From Dasyornis broadbenti (Eukaryota; Chordata; Aves; Passeriformes; Dasyornithidae), in assembly GCA_013397935.1 (NCBI GenBank), contig VZRN01004398.1, positions 124,001 to 188,000 of the forward strand: a stretch of DNA of 64,000 nt, written 5' to 3'. The notes under the pieces are model-generated. The model was given only the letters and a program-made list of their open reading frames with translations. It did no database searches and was not told where the DNA came from. Every line of letters begins with the position of its first letter. Within the stretch, counting starts at the first letter, position 1. Below, one piece after another: positions 25,133 to 38,088 of this stretch. The translations under genes were made by a program, and so were the position numbers.

Positions 25133-28100
25133 ATGCCAGCCTCAGTCCCAGAGGCAGACACACGGCACAGAGCCTCAGCAGCGTTTTCTCTCAGTTTTCT
25201 CTCTTTAGTCTTCTCCATTACAGCATTCAGCAGCAGTTACTGGTGTGCAGGGACGAGGAAAGTCGCCAAACCTTTCTGTACAGGAGAGAGCAAAGGGGAT
25301 CTCTGCATCCGCTTCAACAGCCCCGAGGGCAACAACAGCCAGGCTGTGCAGTACATCTGGGAGACTGGGGATGACAAGTTTGTGGAGAGGAAGTTTCATG
25401 CTGGGATTTGGTATTCCTGTGAAGAAATGATAAATGAAGACGGTGAGTAAACCCATGAAAATTTAATTAAGCAAGTAATCACAGTTCTTCCTAGTTCGGT
25501 GTCCCTTCCCCACTGCTGCACTATGGTGTATGTGTTTGATCATGGTTGTATCCTTCAAGAGTTGCTCTTCTCTGGCAAAAGGGACTTTAGAGGGTTACTT
25601 TCTACTCATTTCCTAAAAAATTCCTAATAAATTCTGCAACATTAGTGTGACAAGGTGATGGTTTTGATTTAGGTGACAGGGTGTGGGACAGATGAAAATT
25701 ACTTGTTTTTTATTCTTCTAACCGTAACAGCAAGTTAAATTACTTTAACAGGAAAGTTTAATTTTTCCAGTGTTTTCATTCTGTTAGTCAAAAATGAACA
25801 TACTTGCTTTAAATGATTGCTTCTGATCCCCTATGTCAACATAGAAAGCGTAAACTGACTTTTTTTTTTTTTTTTTTAAATCATTTGCACTAATAAATCT
25901 GTGGGGTCTAAATTAGTTCCTGGATTTCCTCTTGAGCACAAGGATTTCTACTTTCTTACTGTGATCTCACCTTTCATAGATCAAAGCAGAAGAAGATTAT
26001 TTTCCCCCTGCTAAAACATGATGTGGAGACTCACTAGTCATAAGTGGTGGCATTTAATTGGGTCTCACTCTGCATATGTAGATATGATTAGAATGAAATT
26101 AGCTTGCCATCACAGAAACTTTCTAGTTAATTTTGGATTTTTGGTATAAGGGAATTACTGGTTCAAGAATTCAAGCACTTATTGTAAATCCAGATCAACA
26201 GGAAGTTTTCCCCCTTGTCCTGGGGAGTTTACAAATGCCAACTAGAACAGAACTTCAGAGAAATCAAAGCCGCTGTTACCTACGCTATAAAACACAAATA
26301 TTTTCGCAGTCACCTGTCCTGAAGGTCCAGTTCTACCAGAAAATCTTGTAAGTTGTGCGTTTTTAAGGGGTAAATGTCAAAGATCAGAGCAAACTACAGG
26401 TCCAAAAGATACCTTTTATCCATGCCCTGGACACCAGGGTTGTGTAATTTGAGCATCTGCTGTGGAAGCTCACCGTTTCCAACTTGTTGCAGTTGGAAGC
26501 TGGAAAAAAACACCCAGCATTTTCAGATCAGAGCAGAATTAATTCCAAGAGCTTTGTTCACAGCATCTGTGTGGGGGTCAGGAGGTCATGCGGGTTTGAA
26601 AATCAAGGCTTACAGGAAGAAATTGGAATGAAGCTTAGAGGGAATTTGTGTGAGCAGCAGCCTTGTTGCTGTAAGGAGAGCAGCTCTGCCCGAACAGGGA
26701 GGATTGCTTCCAGGCTGCCACTTTTGCAAAGGAATTTTCCTGATCTGGCATTCACAGCCACCACCTTTTGGAAATCAATTCAGAGCCTTTCTCTAAGTCT
26801 TCCAGGCTCTGATTCTACCTTGAACAAGCCTGTAAGGATTCTCCAGCTAAGCCCCAGGAAAAGGTTGATGTACCAGGAACTCTGTGTACGTTAAAAATAG
26901 ATTTTCCTGATCATCTCACTTTCTGCTTATATGATAGATTTTGCATTTTCTCATTTCTATTAATCTATTTCTTTAGATCATTAGAGAATACAAAATAATC
27001 CTGATTTTTTTTTTTTNNNNNNNNNNNNNNNNNNNNNNNNNNNNNNNNNNNTAGGTGAGAAATGTAGAAGCTTTATCAGTCTGACTCCAGCTTCTGATCG
27101 AGGTAGATACGCATATTTTATTTCCATCGTCAAAACTTTCCTGATCACACTTACCAATATAAGTATTCTTCATTAAATTAAATTAATTAATTTTAAAAAT
27201 GTTTGCTTTAATCCCAGATAGCTTTTTGTCCTTTATTCAGTTTTCCAACTTCAAAACAAAGTTCATATGACTTAAAACATCAATCTATGTCTTCCTGAAG
27301 ACACACCACTTGAATATGAATTGATTTTGAAATGACTTTGAATACGGGTACTGGAAGTCAGAATTTGTATGTTTTTACCCTCTCTGTCCTCACACCTCCG
27401 CATTCACGGTCAGGAACTCTGTGGCCTGCACCACACAGTGAGGAGGCAGAGGCACAGGCGGTGTTGAACATGCCCAGGGGAATTGATGCTGAGGGGACGT
27501 GAGGGGGATGTGCTGTGGAGCTGATTTACTAAAAAATGGGTAACGATCTGATATTGGTGCCCAACTGATCCGGACAAGACTCTCTAACAAGGTTAGAAAG
27601 TGTATTTTTATTTTAATTACGGCCGTGCGCCTGCGTGGAGTCGCCTCCCAATGCGCAGAGCACCTTTACAAAGCGTTACAAAGTCTATTTATTCACAAAA
27701 CTACAATCGAAATGCATATTCATAACATTGCCACTTCCCACTCCCACTTCGTATGGTAATTAATAAAAAAAACAATTAAGCATGCGCAATCAACCCTTTT
27801 AAATGGGTCAGGGGTCGTTAAATAGAGGCTGGGGTCTGAAAACCTTCCTCTGTCTTCTTCTTCTTCCTCAGCGTTGACTTGTCAACCTTTCTGGGTCATA
27901 GCGATTTATTATGATTTATATGGCCTCTGGAAGACCTCCAGTTCTTGCCTTCTTTCATTCTAAATGGGTTTTTTTAATTGAATAATCAGTGATTGTCTTC
28001 TACTCCAGCTATGTAAATAAAAATGGCAAATAACTAATTACTTAATTTTTCAAAGTCATTTCTAAGCTTCGCTCTGTAGTTAATTATTAACTTTTTAAAT

Positions 28101-31100
28101 AATTTTCAGCCGGGCTTGCTAGCCTGTTGCATTTATTTTAACTAATTTCAGCAAGTTAGTTTTTCTACTAAATCCTAATATCACAAAGTTTTAAACTCTA
28201 TGTTTCAGACCCAGCCAGCCTTGATGGGAGCCTGAATCCCCTCCCTGTGCCTTCCACAGAACCAGGAGGAGCCATTGCCATTCTCTTCTTGCAGGGAAGG
28301 GTTCATATTCCTATGAAGCATTCCTGCAGATGCTGCTGTGCCCCCCTCCCTGCTCCCCAGTATAAAAACATCAGTCCATCACTGATCTGATTAGACCAAT
28401 CACTTCACAAGTGGCTGATCCAGGGAAAAAAAAAACAAAACTTTCTTTCCAGTGTACTAGGACTGGAGTATTTTGCTGGATGTGCAATTTCAGACCCTTG
28501 GAGAAGGAGAAATACTCAGTCTCTGAAGGGGAGTCTTCCTTCTGCCCATTGCAGCTTGTCACACTGCACCAGGAGCATAAGAGAGTTGTGTAGCATGAGA
28601 ACAAAACATAAATGAGGTGTGGGTGCAGTCACACAGACATGGCCCCCAGAAATGAGGGGTGTATTCTGGGCCCTGCCTTGAGAGCTCCTCACAAGGAAAA
28701 CTGGTGGGCACAGAGCTGAAACCAGCTCTGAACAGCAGCAGCAAAGTGCCAGGCACGGGCCGGCCCGATGGGGACAGCCAAGAGGCATCCGGGTACCTGA
28801 AAACCAAAGTGCAAACTCTCCCTGGGTGGTGCAATCCTGTGTGGGAGCAGGCTCCTGGCCTGCACAGAACGAGTTTGTGTTCTGCACGTGCCGAGGCTGC
28901 GCTGTGATCAAAGCTCAGCACGGAACAGGCTCACCCTCCCTGAATTATCCCCCCTGGATCTCATACGCAGGGATGATCACCACTGTCACTGCATTTGTTA
29001 AAACGGCTCACTGACCAAAAATGTTAAAATGCAAACTCTCACAGCTGGAGCAGCCAGAATTGTTGGGCAATGTAACATCTGGAGCTCCTAATGAAAATCA
29101 CAATTTTTTAGCGAGAGAGATTTCCGGAGAAATAAACCGTGTCCAAAAACACCCACACATGGCCCGGCCCAAGAATTTAATGTCTAAATGGGCCATGAAT
29201 CAGAAAGCCCCACAGACATTGTCAAAGCCAGCAGTTGGGGTTACACACCACACAAATGGTGTCTGCTGTCCTAGGTGGTGTCCAGTAATCAAGGACATGT
29301 TTCTGCAATCTTTCAGTTTTTCAGTTATGATTGTTTGTATGTGCCTTCACATGAAATCACTGCTTGAATCTAAAAGCAGGTGTCTCAGGACACAATTATT
29401 TTTTAAAAGGTTTGGGGAAGGTCATTTGCCAGACCTTGCTGCAGTGAATTTGGACACAGGAAGGCCTCCTGCTCCTGGCTGTGGGACATGAGCACGCTAA
29501 AGGTCAGACAGCGGCCTGGGAGACTTTAATGGGAGGATTAACTTCTTGCATAAGAAGTAATTACCAGATAGCCAAAAAGAGGGGAATTAGCAGATAACTG
29601 GAGAAATGAATCGCAGTGAAACCTGGAGACTGTCTGGGCTCATGAAGGCTTCTCTGTCCAAAAAAAAATCAAGATCCTGTTTGATTGAAAGTTAAGCCTG
29701 TGGGGAAGATTTTATTAAATGATGAGACCCACAGGCAGTGTAGCTGTGCAGGGCCTCCCGTCTGCCAGCTGGCCAGCCTGCTCTGCTGCTCCAGGGGGTT
29801 TCCCTCTGGACTCAGAACCATGACATCAACAGCTAGAAAACTGCAGAGTTCTTCTTTTTGTATTAACTTGGGTTCTTCTTTTTATATTAACTTTGGTTCT
29901 TCTTTCTATATTAACTTTGGCTCGTGGTGATTTTAGAGTAGCTACTGAGTATAAAACCCTACTGCCCCACTTTGCACTAAGTGCACAGCAGGAACCTGCA
30001 ACTGCTTGTCCAGTAAATGGCCAAGAGGAATTCTAATTTTGGCTGTCCATTGACACTGAAGTCTTCCACAGACGTTATCATTATCACAGCATCCTCACAG
30101 CCTTTGCGCTTCTGCTTAATGTTGTATGAACAATATAAACGAAGAAAGAGTTGGTGAAAATGCTGAATATAATACAATAATATCAGTGCTATTGATTTGG
30201 TTTCCAGGGGTTTTGTGGCTGTCCATTGTGGCAGAGCTGCTCTACGTCGTTTTGCTGCTGATTGGAAACATGCTCATGTCAGTGGAAATGTGCTACTACA
30301 GCTCTGTCATCGATGGGCTAAAGATCAACGCCTTCTCTGCCGTCGTCACCGTATTAGCAGGTACAGTTAATTATCTCCGGTAATTACATCCAGAACAGTC
30401 TTCCATCTGACAATTAGTAACAGTGTCCAAGTTTCAAAACTGTCCATGGAGATGCAAGCAATACAAAATGAAGCAAAATTTTATGGGGAAATATTCTTTT
30501 CAATTAATTATTTCTTAATAGGATCTATTTTGAATTTTATATTTATGGCTTTTGCTATTTTTAACCTAATTATTTTCATTTTATCATTTTTCATTTCATT
30601 GTCAGGTTGGTTGTCAAAGATTAAAAGGTAACATACTCTTCCAAGTAACTTGATTTTTTTATTCCCAACATGCTAAGTATAAAATTAGTGATGGCCAAAC
30701 CCAAATAGCACTTTTAAGAGGGAATAGAATGTACTAGGATAATTGCTAGTAGAGAATTGTCATTAAAATTTTCTTTCATTTTCTGCACATTGTTTCATAA
30801 TGCAGTGCTAAATCTTGGGATTTTAGGCAAATTCAGTTTGGAAGAAGTGTCCCTGGTCCAGTCTGAGGAAGCTGGTCTGAATTGTCTCTTCACAGTCTGT
30901 TGAGCAGGAGGAGGTTGGACCAGAGATTTCTGAAGCACCTGAAAGCCTGAAAGATTCAATCTGTATTACACAATTGTTACTGAGGAATGCTGCAGTAAAG
31001 CAATTGCAGTTAATATGAGCAATGTTTCCTAGAGTTAATCATTTTAGAGCCAGGAGCATTCATGTTGTTTATTCACTATAATTTCTTGTGGAACACTTGC

Positions 31101-34100
31101 CACTGTGCTTTGTATGTTCAGGACTGTGTAGAGTTCAAAGTGATTTATACTTGGTGCTGGCATCTATTTTAGAATGACATTTAATTGCAAGTCAGCTGAC
31201 AGGTGGCAAAAAATTAATCTCAAGATTGTATTTCTCTGTCAAAATTTTCAGCTTTGATCCTAATCCCAATGTTTCTGGATTTAATGTTCATGCATTTGTG
31301 CCTTTTCTTATGAACTAAAGATCTTTTTGTTACACTTTTTCCTCTTAAAAATAATCCCATATTTAGTTCATTCACCAATCTCTTTTTTCGGTGGGTAAAT
31401 AAATGAAGCTCATTAAACATCTGACCACGATCATGGGGAAGAAATCATTTTCTTTCTTTCTGCAGAAGCCTTTGCTTACCACATCTCTCCCTTTCTCCAA
31501 AGGAAGTGACTGAGAAACATCTCACAGGACCTCACACGTGTTTCTCAGACCTCTGACCACTCTTGCTGCTCCGGTTCAGCCCAGGCTTTGTACATCCTTC
31601 CTAGGAGACAGTGCTAAATGTGGACACTGGGCAAAACCTCCAGAGACAGGAACGATTTCTATTCCAGATGGTGACTTCTGAAACCCTCTGGTTGTCCCTA
31701 ATTTTATGGAAGTGTAAAAATTCTGGGGACCTGTAACCCTGGAGTTTGGGCCAACTGTTCTAAACCTGTCCTGACAGATGCTGGTCCAGCCCCATCTTAA
31801 AAAATCCCCAAGCCGAAAAAACCACCAACACCACCAAAAAACCAAAAAAAAAACCAGTGCTCCATCTTGGGTATTCAGTTTTCTGTCACCTTCTTAGGAA
31901 ATGTCATCCAATTTATACCATTCTGAAGATTTTCTCCGTGTCTACTCTGAAGCCTCTGTTGCTGTAATTTTTTATAGCATTTCTTTTTGGGTACCCCCTT
32001 GCAACAGAGAGCAGACAATTCCTTTCTCTTTGCACTTTTACTCATGGGAAGATGGCTCTTTCAGCTCCTTGTAGTCCACAATTCAGCCCCCACCATTTGC
32101 TGCCTATGATCTCTTAACCTGCTGAATTATCTCCTTGCTTCCTAATAACTTTCCTGAAAGATGTCCAAGCAGTTAAAAATCTCCACTATCACCAGTTCCA
32201 TTTTTTGCTCAAAAAAGGCCCCATTTCTCCTGTATCTGACCCAACCTCATGATCCACTGTCACGTCTATTTTCAAAGAGTTGTGAGCCTTATTCCACTCC
32301 TTAGGCAGTTTTGCCAACTACTAGCAGCTTTGCCCTCTCCCAATAACCACGAATATTTACTTTTATTAATACTCTTTTTGTTTTGGGCCTGTACTGTATT
32401 AAGCAGACTTAGACAGGAAGCAGCAATTTTATCCTGGACATTCTCTTATTTCCATGAGAAAAAATTCTTGAAATACTAAATAATGGAAGAACATTTGTCT
32501 TAGCTGTTAAATTTATGTGTGAATCATTTGTAGGTATAAACCAAATCTAGTTGCCCTAACCTGTAGTGAAGATGCAATTTCTTGTACAAACATACTCTTG
32601 ATTCTATCTGAGCAATGCAAATTGAATGCCAGCTGCTGGAAACAGTAGCTGTATCAAAAACACACGAAACATCCTGTTACAGCATTTAACTTGAAACAAA
32701 CACAAGGATACAAACAAACTAAGGATAGCATTTGATTTCTCAGTTCTCTCAGTCTTTTGCTTAGACTAAATTAAATCCTCAAATTTATGTTTCAGCTGGT
32801 GCAGAATATGGTGATTTAACTGTGACATTTTCCGATCATATGTGTGTCGATTTATGATGTCCCATACACACGGCTCTTGATTCCTCAGAAATCATTATTG
32901 TCATTTGTGTTTTCTGTTAAATACACAAGCACTGCCAGTAAACTCCACTGCTGTGAAATTCTCAGTACTGAGAACACTGCCCTGCTGCCCTCAGCGGCCT
33001 TCAGTGAACATGAACCCTAGCAAGCACCCGTGTATACCCATGCCTGCCTTTTATATCCATACCAGTAACATTTCCACCATGCCACAGGCACCAAAGTGCC
33101 CTGAAGTCATGGCTGAGATGCTGAGCTTAACTCGGGCTGTAATCCTTGTACAAGAGCTGAGGAGAGCCCCAGCACAGGAGCTCATGGTCACACTCCAGTG
33201 ATTTGCATTTCTAGGCAGCCATACTGCAGGAATCACGACAGGACTTCAGCAATGGAGGTGACACACCACTTCTCTGGTGGGAGATGGGCAAGTGGTTTCT
33301 GCTCCCTGACAGTCACATCGCATCAAACCACTTTTCCCAAAGGGCTCAGTGAGGAATGTCCCATTTTGTGCCACCTCTCGAATGCTGGGCTGAACAGCCT
33401 GAAGCCTCCCGGCTCGATGCCACACCAAGGGTTCTCCTCTCCTCTCCTCTCCTCTCCTCTCCTCTCCGCTCCTCTACTGTGGGTGGTGTTTCAGCCAACA
33501 CCAGCATTCCTGGGAAGGGCACTGCCCAGCAATTCCTGGAGTCGGGTCACTGACAGCACTGACTTGTTATGCTGAGAGCAGGAGCCACAGCCTGAGGGAC
33601 ACTGTGGGCTGCAGAGAAGTTGTGCCAGAATTCATGACACAGATCTGCTGAAGAACACCCAGCAAACTGCGTCCTGGGAGCTCAGAGGAGTCTGTCTGCT
33701 CAGGGCAGCTTCTGTGTTTTAGACAGTGGGACAGTTGATGCTTCAAGGGTATTTATCAATTTGTAATGAAGCTGGAAACAAAAATCAGCGTTCACAGGGA
33801 AGCTCACTACTGGAAGATAAAATGCTAAGGGAAAAGAGATGCCTCTAGAATTAGCAGCAGCCTTGTAGCAGTTTTGAAAATTCAATTATTCAATAGCAGC
33901 CTCTCTCACAACCTAGATTTTCAGTACTTTCTAGTAAGTGTTTGTCCACCTTTTCATTCACCTTTGTAACTGACAAATCTGCCTGCATTTACAGCAGTGG
34001 GAAGGGGCACACACCTGCCGCTTTGAAATCTTTGCACTCAGTGACAGGAAACTGTGGGAATTGTGTCCTGTGCCATTCAACTGAGCAATGCTTTTCTGTA

Positions 34101-37100
34101 ATAACTCAGGATTGTACTACGAAGAAGTTTTCAGAGGACAAGAACCAACAACTTGTTGCCTTTTGAAATTCATGGGCTGCCTGTCCCCCTGCTCCCTCAG
34201 ATTGCTCTGCACACAGTGTGTGATAAGGGAGTGTATGAGTGAGGGTATTGGCAAATACACATAAATACATGATCATGTGCAATACTTTTGAGTGCTTTGT
34301 AGAATTCAGATACTTCATAAAATATTCTTCAGGAGTTCAAGGGACAACTACAAAGAAGAATGTCCTCAATTTACATTTTCTAATGTTATTATAATATATT
34401 TTTTAGGTCTTCTGGGCATGGTTGCTCACATGATGTACACAACCGTATTTCAAATGACTGTAAATCTTGGTCCTGAAGACTGGAGACCTCACACTTGGGA
34501 TTATGGCTGGTCCTACTGGTACTACCTGGTTTATATTTACTTCCTCCATTACCTTTCAATCACTTCACCCTATGTTCAAGGAATGTATACCCAATTTATA
34601 AGCAATGGCTTTACCTTATTTCACTTCTGAGGAACAGTTCAGTAACCAGGTGTTGTTCTTGAAATTCAGTTGTCTGAGATTATTCCCCAGAATGTATAAA
34701 CTTGCAAGTTTTGTATTTGCCATCCCTCAGGCAGTACAGAGAGGTCCAACTGCCCTGCATGAAGCAGAGAGGTTTTTCTCCACACACACCAGACCCAGCT
34801 TTAGCATCCTCATCTCCCAGGACAATAGTCTTGACTAAGTTGTTTAAAACTCTTCCAGCTTCAGTCATTTAGGCTGACATTTTCCTATTGCATTTATACT
34901 TCAGATTGTTGTATCTGGAACATTCCAGAGAATCAGAGAGTAAACGAGCTTGGAAAAGACATTTGAGATCATCGAGTCCAACCTGTGACCCAACATTGCC
35001 TTATCAGCTAAACAATGGCTCTGAGTGCCTCATCCAGTCTTTTCTTAAACACCTCCAGGGATGGTGACTCCATCACCTCCCTGGGCAGCCCATTCCAATG
35101 CCAAACCACTCCTTCTGTGAAAAAAGTGGTGGAAAAAGTGTGGAAAAGAGTTCTAATATCTGGCCTAAACTTCCCCTGGCACAGCTTGAGGCTGTGTCCT
35201 CTCATTCTGGCACTGTTGCCTGGGAGAAGAGACCGACCCCTGCCTGGCTGCACCCTCCTGTCAGGGAGTTGTGGAGAGTGATGAGGGCTCCCCTGAGCCT
35301 CCCCAGGCTAAACAACCCCAGCTCCCTCAGCTGCTCCTCACAGGATTTGTGTTCCAGGCCCTTCCCCATCCTTGTTGCCCTTCTCTGGACATGCTCCAGC
35401 ATCTCCACATCCTTCCTAAACTGAGGGGCCCAGAACTGGACACAGCACTCGAGGTGCAGCCTCACCAGTGCCCAGTACAGACAAGATCACTCAATTTTGA
35501 AATCATCTTTAGGTAGCACCCACATGATTTTGGCCCCATACAAATCGTAGGAGATCCAGTGAATCTATTCAGAAAGAGCAATCTGAGAATAAAGCAAGCC
35601 GTACATTCAGGTTCCTCACGCCCTCCTCCCAGCTGTCTCCCTTGGCTTCCCTCTTTGTGGCCCCTTCCATACAATGCTGTCTCTCTTTCGATTTCCTGCG
35701 TTTGCACCTCCCTTCCTCTTGTACGAACCTTCACCTTCAGCCTCCCTGAGCTGCTCTCCCATTGACTGCCTGATGGCAAGAGAGGAAAGGACACCGATCC
35801 TGTTTGTGTTTTACAAGAGCTCTTCTGCAGCTGCCCCCGTGTGAGACTCACTCCGGGTGTGGTTTGAATGATGTCAGGAGCAAGGACTCCTTAATCTTCT
35901 CCCCTTCTTGCTTCTGGGAGCCTTTCACATTTCCATGCCACAGCCCCCTCATCCTCAAATTCTGTCAACATATCTGATTTCTGATCACTCCAGAGATCAA
36001 GCCTGGCCAAAAATACTGGGGGAGGGGAATGGGAAGGAAAGGTAGGTGGTGGGGGGAAGGATTTATTTTAAAATGTAAATGAATTTATTGGATCACATCA
36101 AGGATGTGATTACAAACAGCTCTGAGGGAGAGGTGAGATAAACAGGAGTCTCTTGAACTGATTTCTCCACCAAAGGATGTTTCATTTGGTAATTGTGACC
36201 TTGCAATGTTACGAAAGCTACTGATGAACAAGTTCCTTTACTGTGAACTCCAATTCATGCTCATACGGCCATACTTTTGCATGCTGCTTTTAATTTCACA
36301 CATTTTTCACAATTTGTACTACAATATAATTTTTTTAGTTCCATCTCCTCAGGGTTTTACTTTTAACATTTCAGTGTTGATGTCCTTTCTCTCTGTTTAC
36401 TCATGACATGCATTTTCTCAGCAATGCATTTCAATGCTCTGAACCTGCTTTAGCCAGCTATTTAATAGTGCCTTCTCTGTTCTTTTTAACATTTTTGGGT
36501 AACTCACATTTTTCTCAGTGTCCCCTGTGAGATTTATACTCTTAATAACTGCACCTTTGAACTTTTTGTGCCTCCTCATTTTTTTATAAAGCCCCTTTCT
36601 GATTTTAAGCTCTCAGCAGAGTAAGTGGAGAAACTGGAGGTAGGGTTCCATTAAACAGATATGTTAAATGTAAATATTACAACAAAAATGTAGAGGTCAG
36701 CTCTGCAAGTCAGGTCTGTAAATGGTCATTAATGAAGAGTATTTCTTCCTCACCCAGCCTGTTTGTCCTTCTCTAATGCACACCAATACAATCACACATA
36801 TGGAGTGTTTTCAAAAATAAAATTGAGGGACTTGAGTATGAAAATGTCCTGCTAATTTCGGAATTTGTTTGTTTGTTTGTTTATAGCCTTGCATGGACTT
36901 CCTTCGCTTGCTGTATGGCTGCAGCCGTCACCACTATTAACAAATACACGAAAACTATTTTGGAATTCAAGCACAAAAGAAAAAAGCTGGAAAGGAGCTT
37001 AAAGATTCAGTACAGATTTCCTGACTACACGGCTCCAGAGAAAGTTTGCAATGTGTATGTGAACTCTTTCCAAAACACCGCAGATGACCCCGCACACGCA

Positions 37101-37142
37101 ATGAGGAGCTTGCGTCACCTGGCCACCATCTCAGTTCTGTAA
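25133..37142 (+). CDS. GSG1L2: GSG1-like protein 2, claudin-superfamily membrane protein
   Basis: Complete five-exon gene encoding 292 aa: 25133-25442, 27055-27102, 30208-30360, 34407-34518 and 36887-37142 (stop TAA at 37140). Phases run 1, 1, 1, 2 and close exactly. It is a four-pass protein of the GSG1/claudin superfamily. TM1 is at about residues 16-36. The first extracellular loop keeps the W...GIW..C...C signature (W76, G91-I92-W93, C96, C107) and an NNS sequon at N67. TM2 is about 121-147, TM3 about 160-186 and TM4 about 204-226, followed by a basic tail. The segments VIDGLKINAF and DYGWSYCLAW match GSG1L/GSG1L2. The relative GSG1L is an AMPA-receptor auxiliary subunit; the role of GSG1L2 is not established. 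Exon 2 (48 bp) starts four bases after an assembly gap, so its acceptor tract is not visible. Two AATAAA signals follow the stop. It is divergent from GLP2R, and human GSG1L2 is also next to GLP2R. Confidence 0.92.
27017..27051. other. Assembly gap at GSG1L2 exon 2 acceptor
   Basis: Thirty-five N bases follow a poly-T run (27005-27016) and end just before TAG/GTGAGAAATG, where exon 2 begins. The polypyrimidine tract of GSG1L2 intron 1 is therefore mostly hidden. Confidence 0.95.
27590..27950. repeat. Unclassified interspersed repeat, possibly LTR
   Basis: A compositionally distinct block in GSG1L2 intron 2 with CpG-bearing words (GGCCGTGCGCCTGCGTGGAG, CGCAGAGCACC) inside an AT-rich intron, then TTTATT and a TCTTCTTCTTCTT tract. 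It looks like inserted sequence, perhaps a minus-strand LTR, but the family was not recognised and the limits are approximate. Confidence 0.25.
29849..29920. repeat. 24-bp minisatellite, three units
   Basis: Units at 29849, 29873 and 29897 are TTCTTCTTT then TTGTATTAACTTGGG and close variants. The 24-base length keeps one frame open (a repeating SSFYINFG), but no gene is indicated. Confidence 0.88.
31770..32100 (-). mobile_element. Ancient CR1 relic
   Basis: ACAGATGCTGGTCCAGCCCC ATCTTAAAAAATCCCCAA, then CTGTTGCTGTAATTTTTTAT and CAATTCCTTTCTCTTTGCAC follow the order of old amniote CR1/L3-type 3' ends, with heavy decay and an A/C-rich insertion near 31810. Confidence 0.4.
33433..33475. repeat. 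(CTCCT)n microsatellite
   Basis: Eight or nine CTCCT units with one G variant near the end, in GSG1L2 intron 3. Confidence 0.9.
34928..35490 (-). mobile_element. CR1 fragment
   Basis: GAGATCATCGAGTCCAACCT, then TTCTTAAACACCTCCAGGGA and the GC-rich GCTCCCTCAGCTGCTCCTCA and CCAGAACTGGACACAGCACT. A fairly long antisense CR1 in GSG1L2 intron 4. Its reverse complement keeps an 87-codon frame. Confidence 0.78.
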
Positions 37143-37207
37143 AGCTGGACCATAGCTCAGGCCTCCCGTAAATCACAGTACTAGATCCAAATGAAACAGT
37201 ATTCATG

Positions 37208-37252
37208 AATAAAATTTATCCATGTGTAGTATTATTTGTTTTTCTTAATAAA
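37208..37252 (+). terminator. GSG1L2 poly(A) signals
   Basis: AATAAA at 37208-37213 and again at 37247-37252, 65-110 bases after the stop codon. Confidence 0.75.
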
Positions 37253-37371
37253 GAAATGATATTTCCATGGATGTTTCAAGGAAGTCCTGGTGCTGGAGGA
37301 GGAGATTCAGGGGTCTCAGTTCAGACAAGAACAGTGACACAGGCTCCCCACTGTCCTAGCTTTTAAGCAGT

Positions 37372-37414
37372 AGATATATATATAGATATATAGATAGATA
37401 TATATATATATATC
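37372..37414. repeat. (TA)n/(GATA)n microsatellite
   Basis: ATATATATAGATATATAGAT and further TA units, about 120 bases past the second GSG1L2 poly(A) signal. Confidence 0.9.
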
Positions 37415-37429
37415 TTCAAGAAATGAGAT

Positions 37430-37655
37430 TTCCTGATCTCACTGGCAGCGTGTCCCAACGCTTCACTGCTGCAACCGTAGAGGAAGAATTTCCTAATATC
37501 AAATCAGAATCTCATGTGTTCCAGTTTGTGTCCATCACCTTTTTTTCTTCTACGGTGCACATTTGAGAGGAATCTGGCTCCATATTCCCTACACCATCCT
37601 ACTGGGTAGCTGCAGATAGCAATAAAATTTCCCCTCTAATCTTTAGCAAAGTCTG
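37430..37655 (-). mobile_element. Diverged CR1 fragment
   Basis: GAAGAATTTCCTAATATCAA and the later CAATAAAATTTCCCCTCTAA keep the order of the CR1 3' region in antisense but are strongly diverged. Confidence 0.45.
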
Positions 37656-38025
37656 TCTTTATCTTTCACAGTGCTCTGAAACTGCCACCTTCAGTTCAGC
37701 AGGGGAACAAAGCAGTTGCTCCAGAGTTTGGTACCCACACTGTTTGGAGCAGGCTCAACCACTCGACCAAAACACAAGATCTCAATTCCTCCCATTGTTT
37801 CACACCTTTCTTTGTGATGGATCTGTTTCTTACACCTTCACTGATAGAGGAATTATTCCTGATTCCATCTGACTTTCTGCTTTTTGTCACTTGTAGTAAC
37901 TCTTTTTACAGCAGATTTTTACCCATCTCGTGTTGTTCCTGGGTGTCCTGGAAGAATTTCTACCTCATCCAGGAACACACTTGATTGGTGCCTACAAGTC
38001 CTTTGAAAAATCTAATTTAAGCAAT

Positions 38026-38088
38026 TTTTTTTTCCCTTAGCCTGGGTTTTTTCATCTTTTTTTCCCTTAGCCTGGGGTTTACTAACAC
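38026..38088. repeat. Short tandem duplication
   Basis: TTTTTTTTCCCTTAGCCTGG is repeated within about 32 bases (second copy near 38058). It resembles a polypyrimidine-AG acceptor, but no exon follows. Confidence 0.7.

Noticed and set aside
29685..29930. 81-codon frame with SSFYINFG repeats
   Set aside because: Produced by a 24-bp minisatellite whose length keeps the frame open; no start context or splice sites support a gene.
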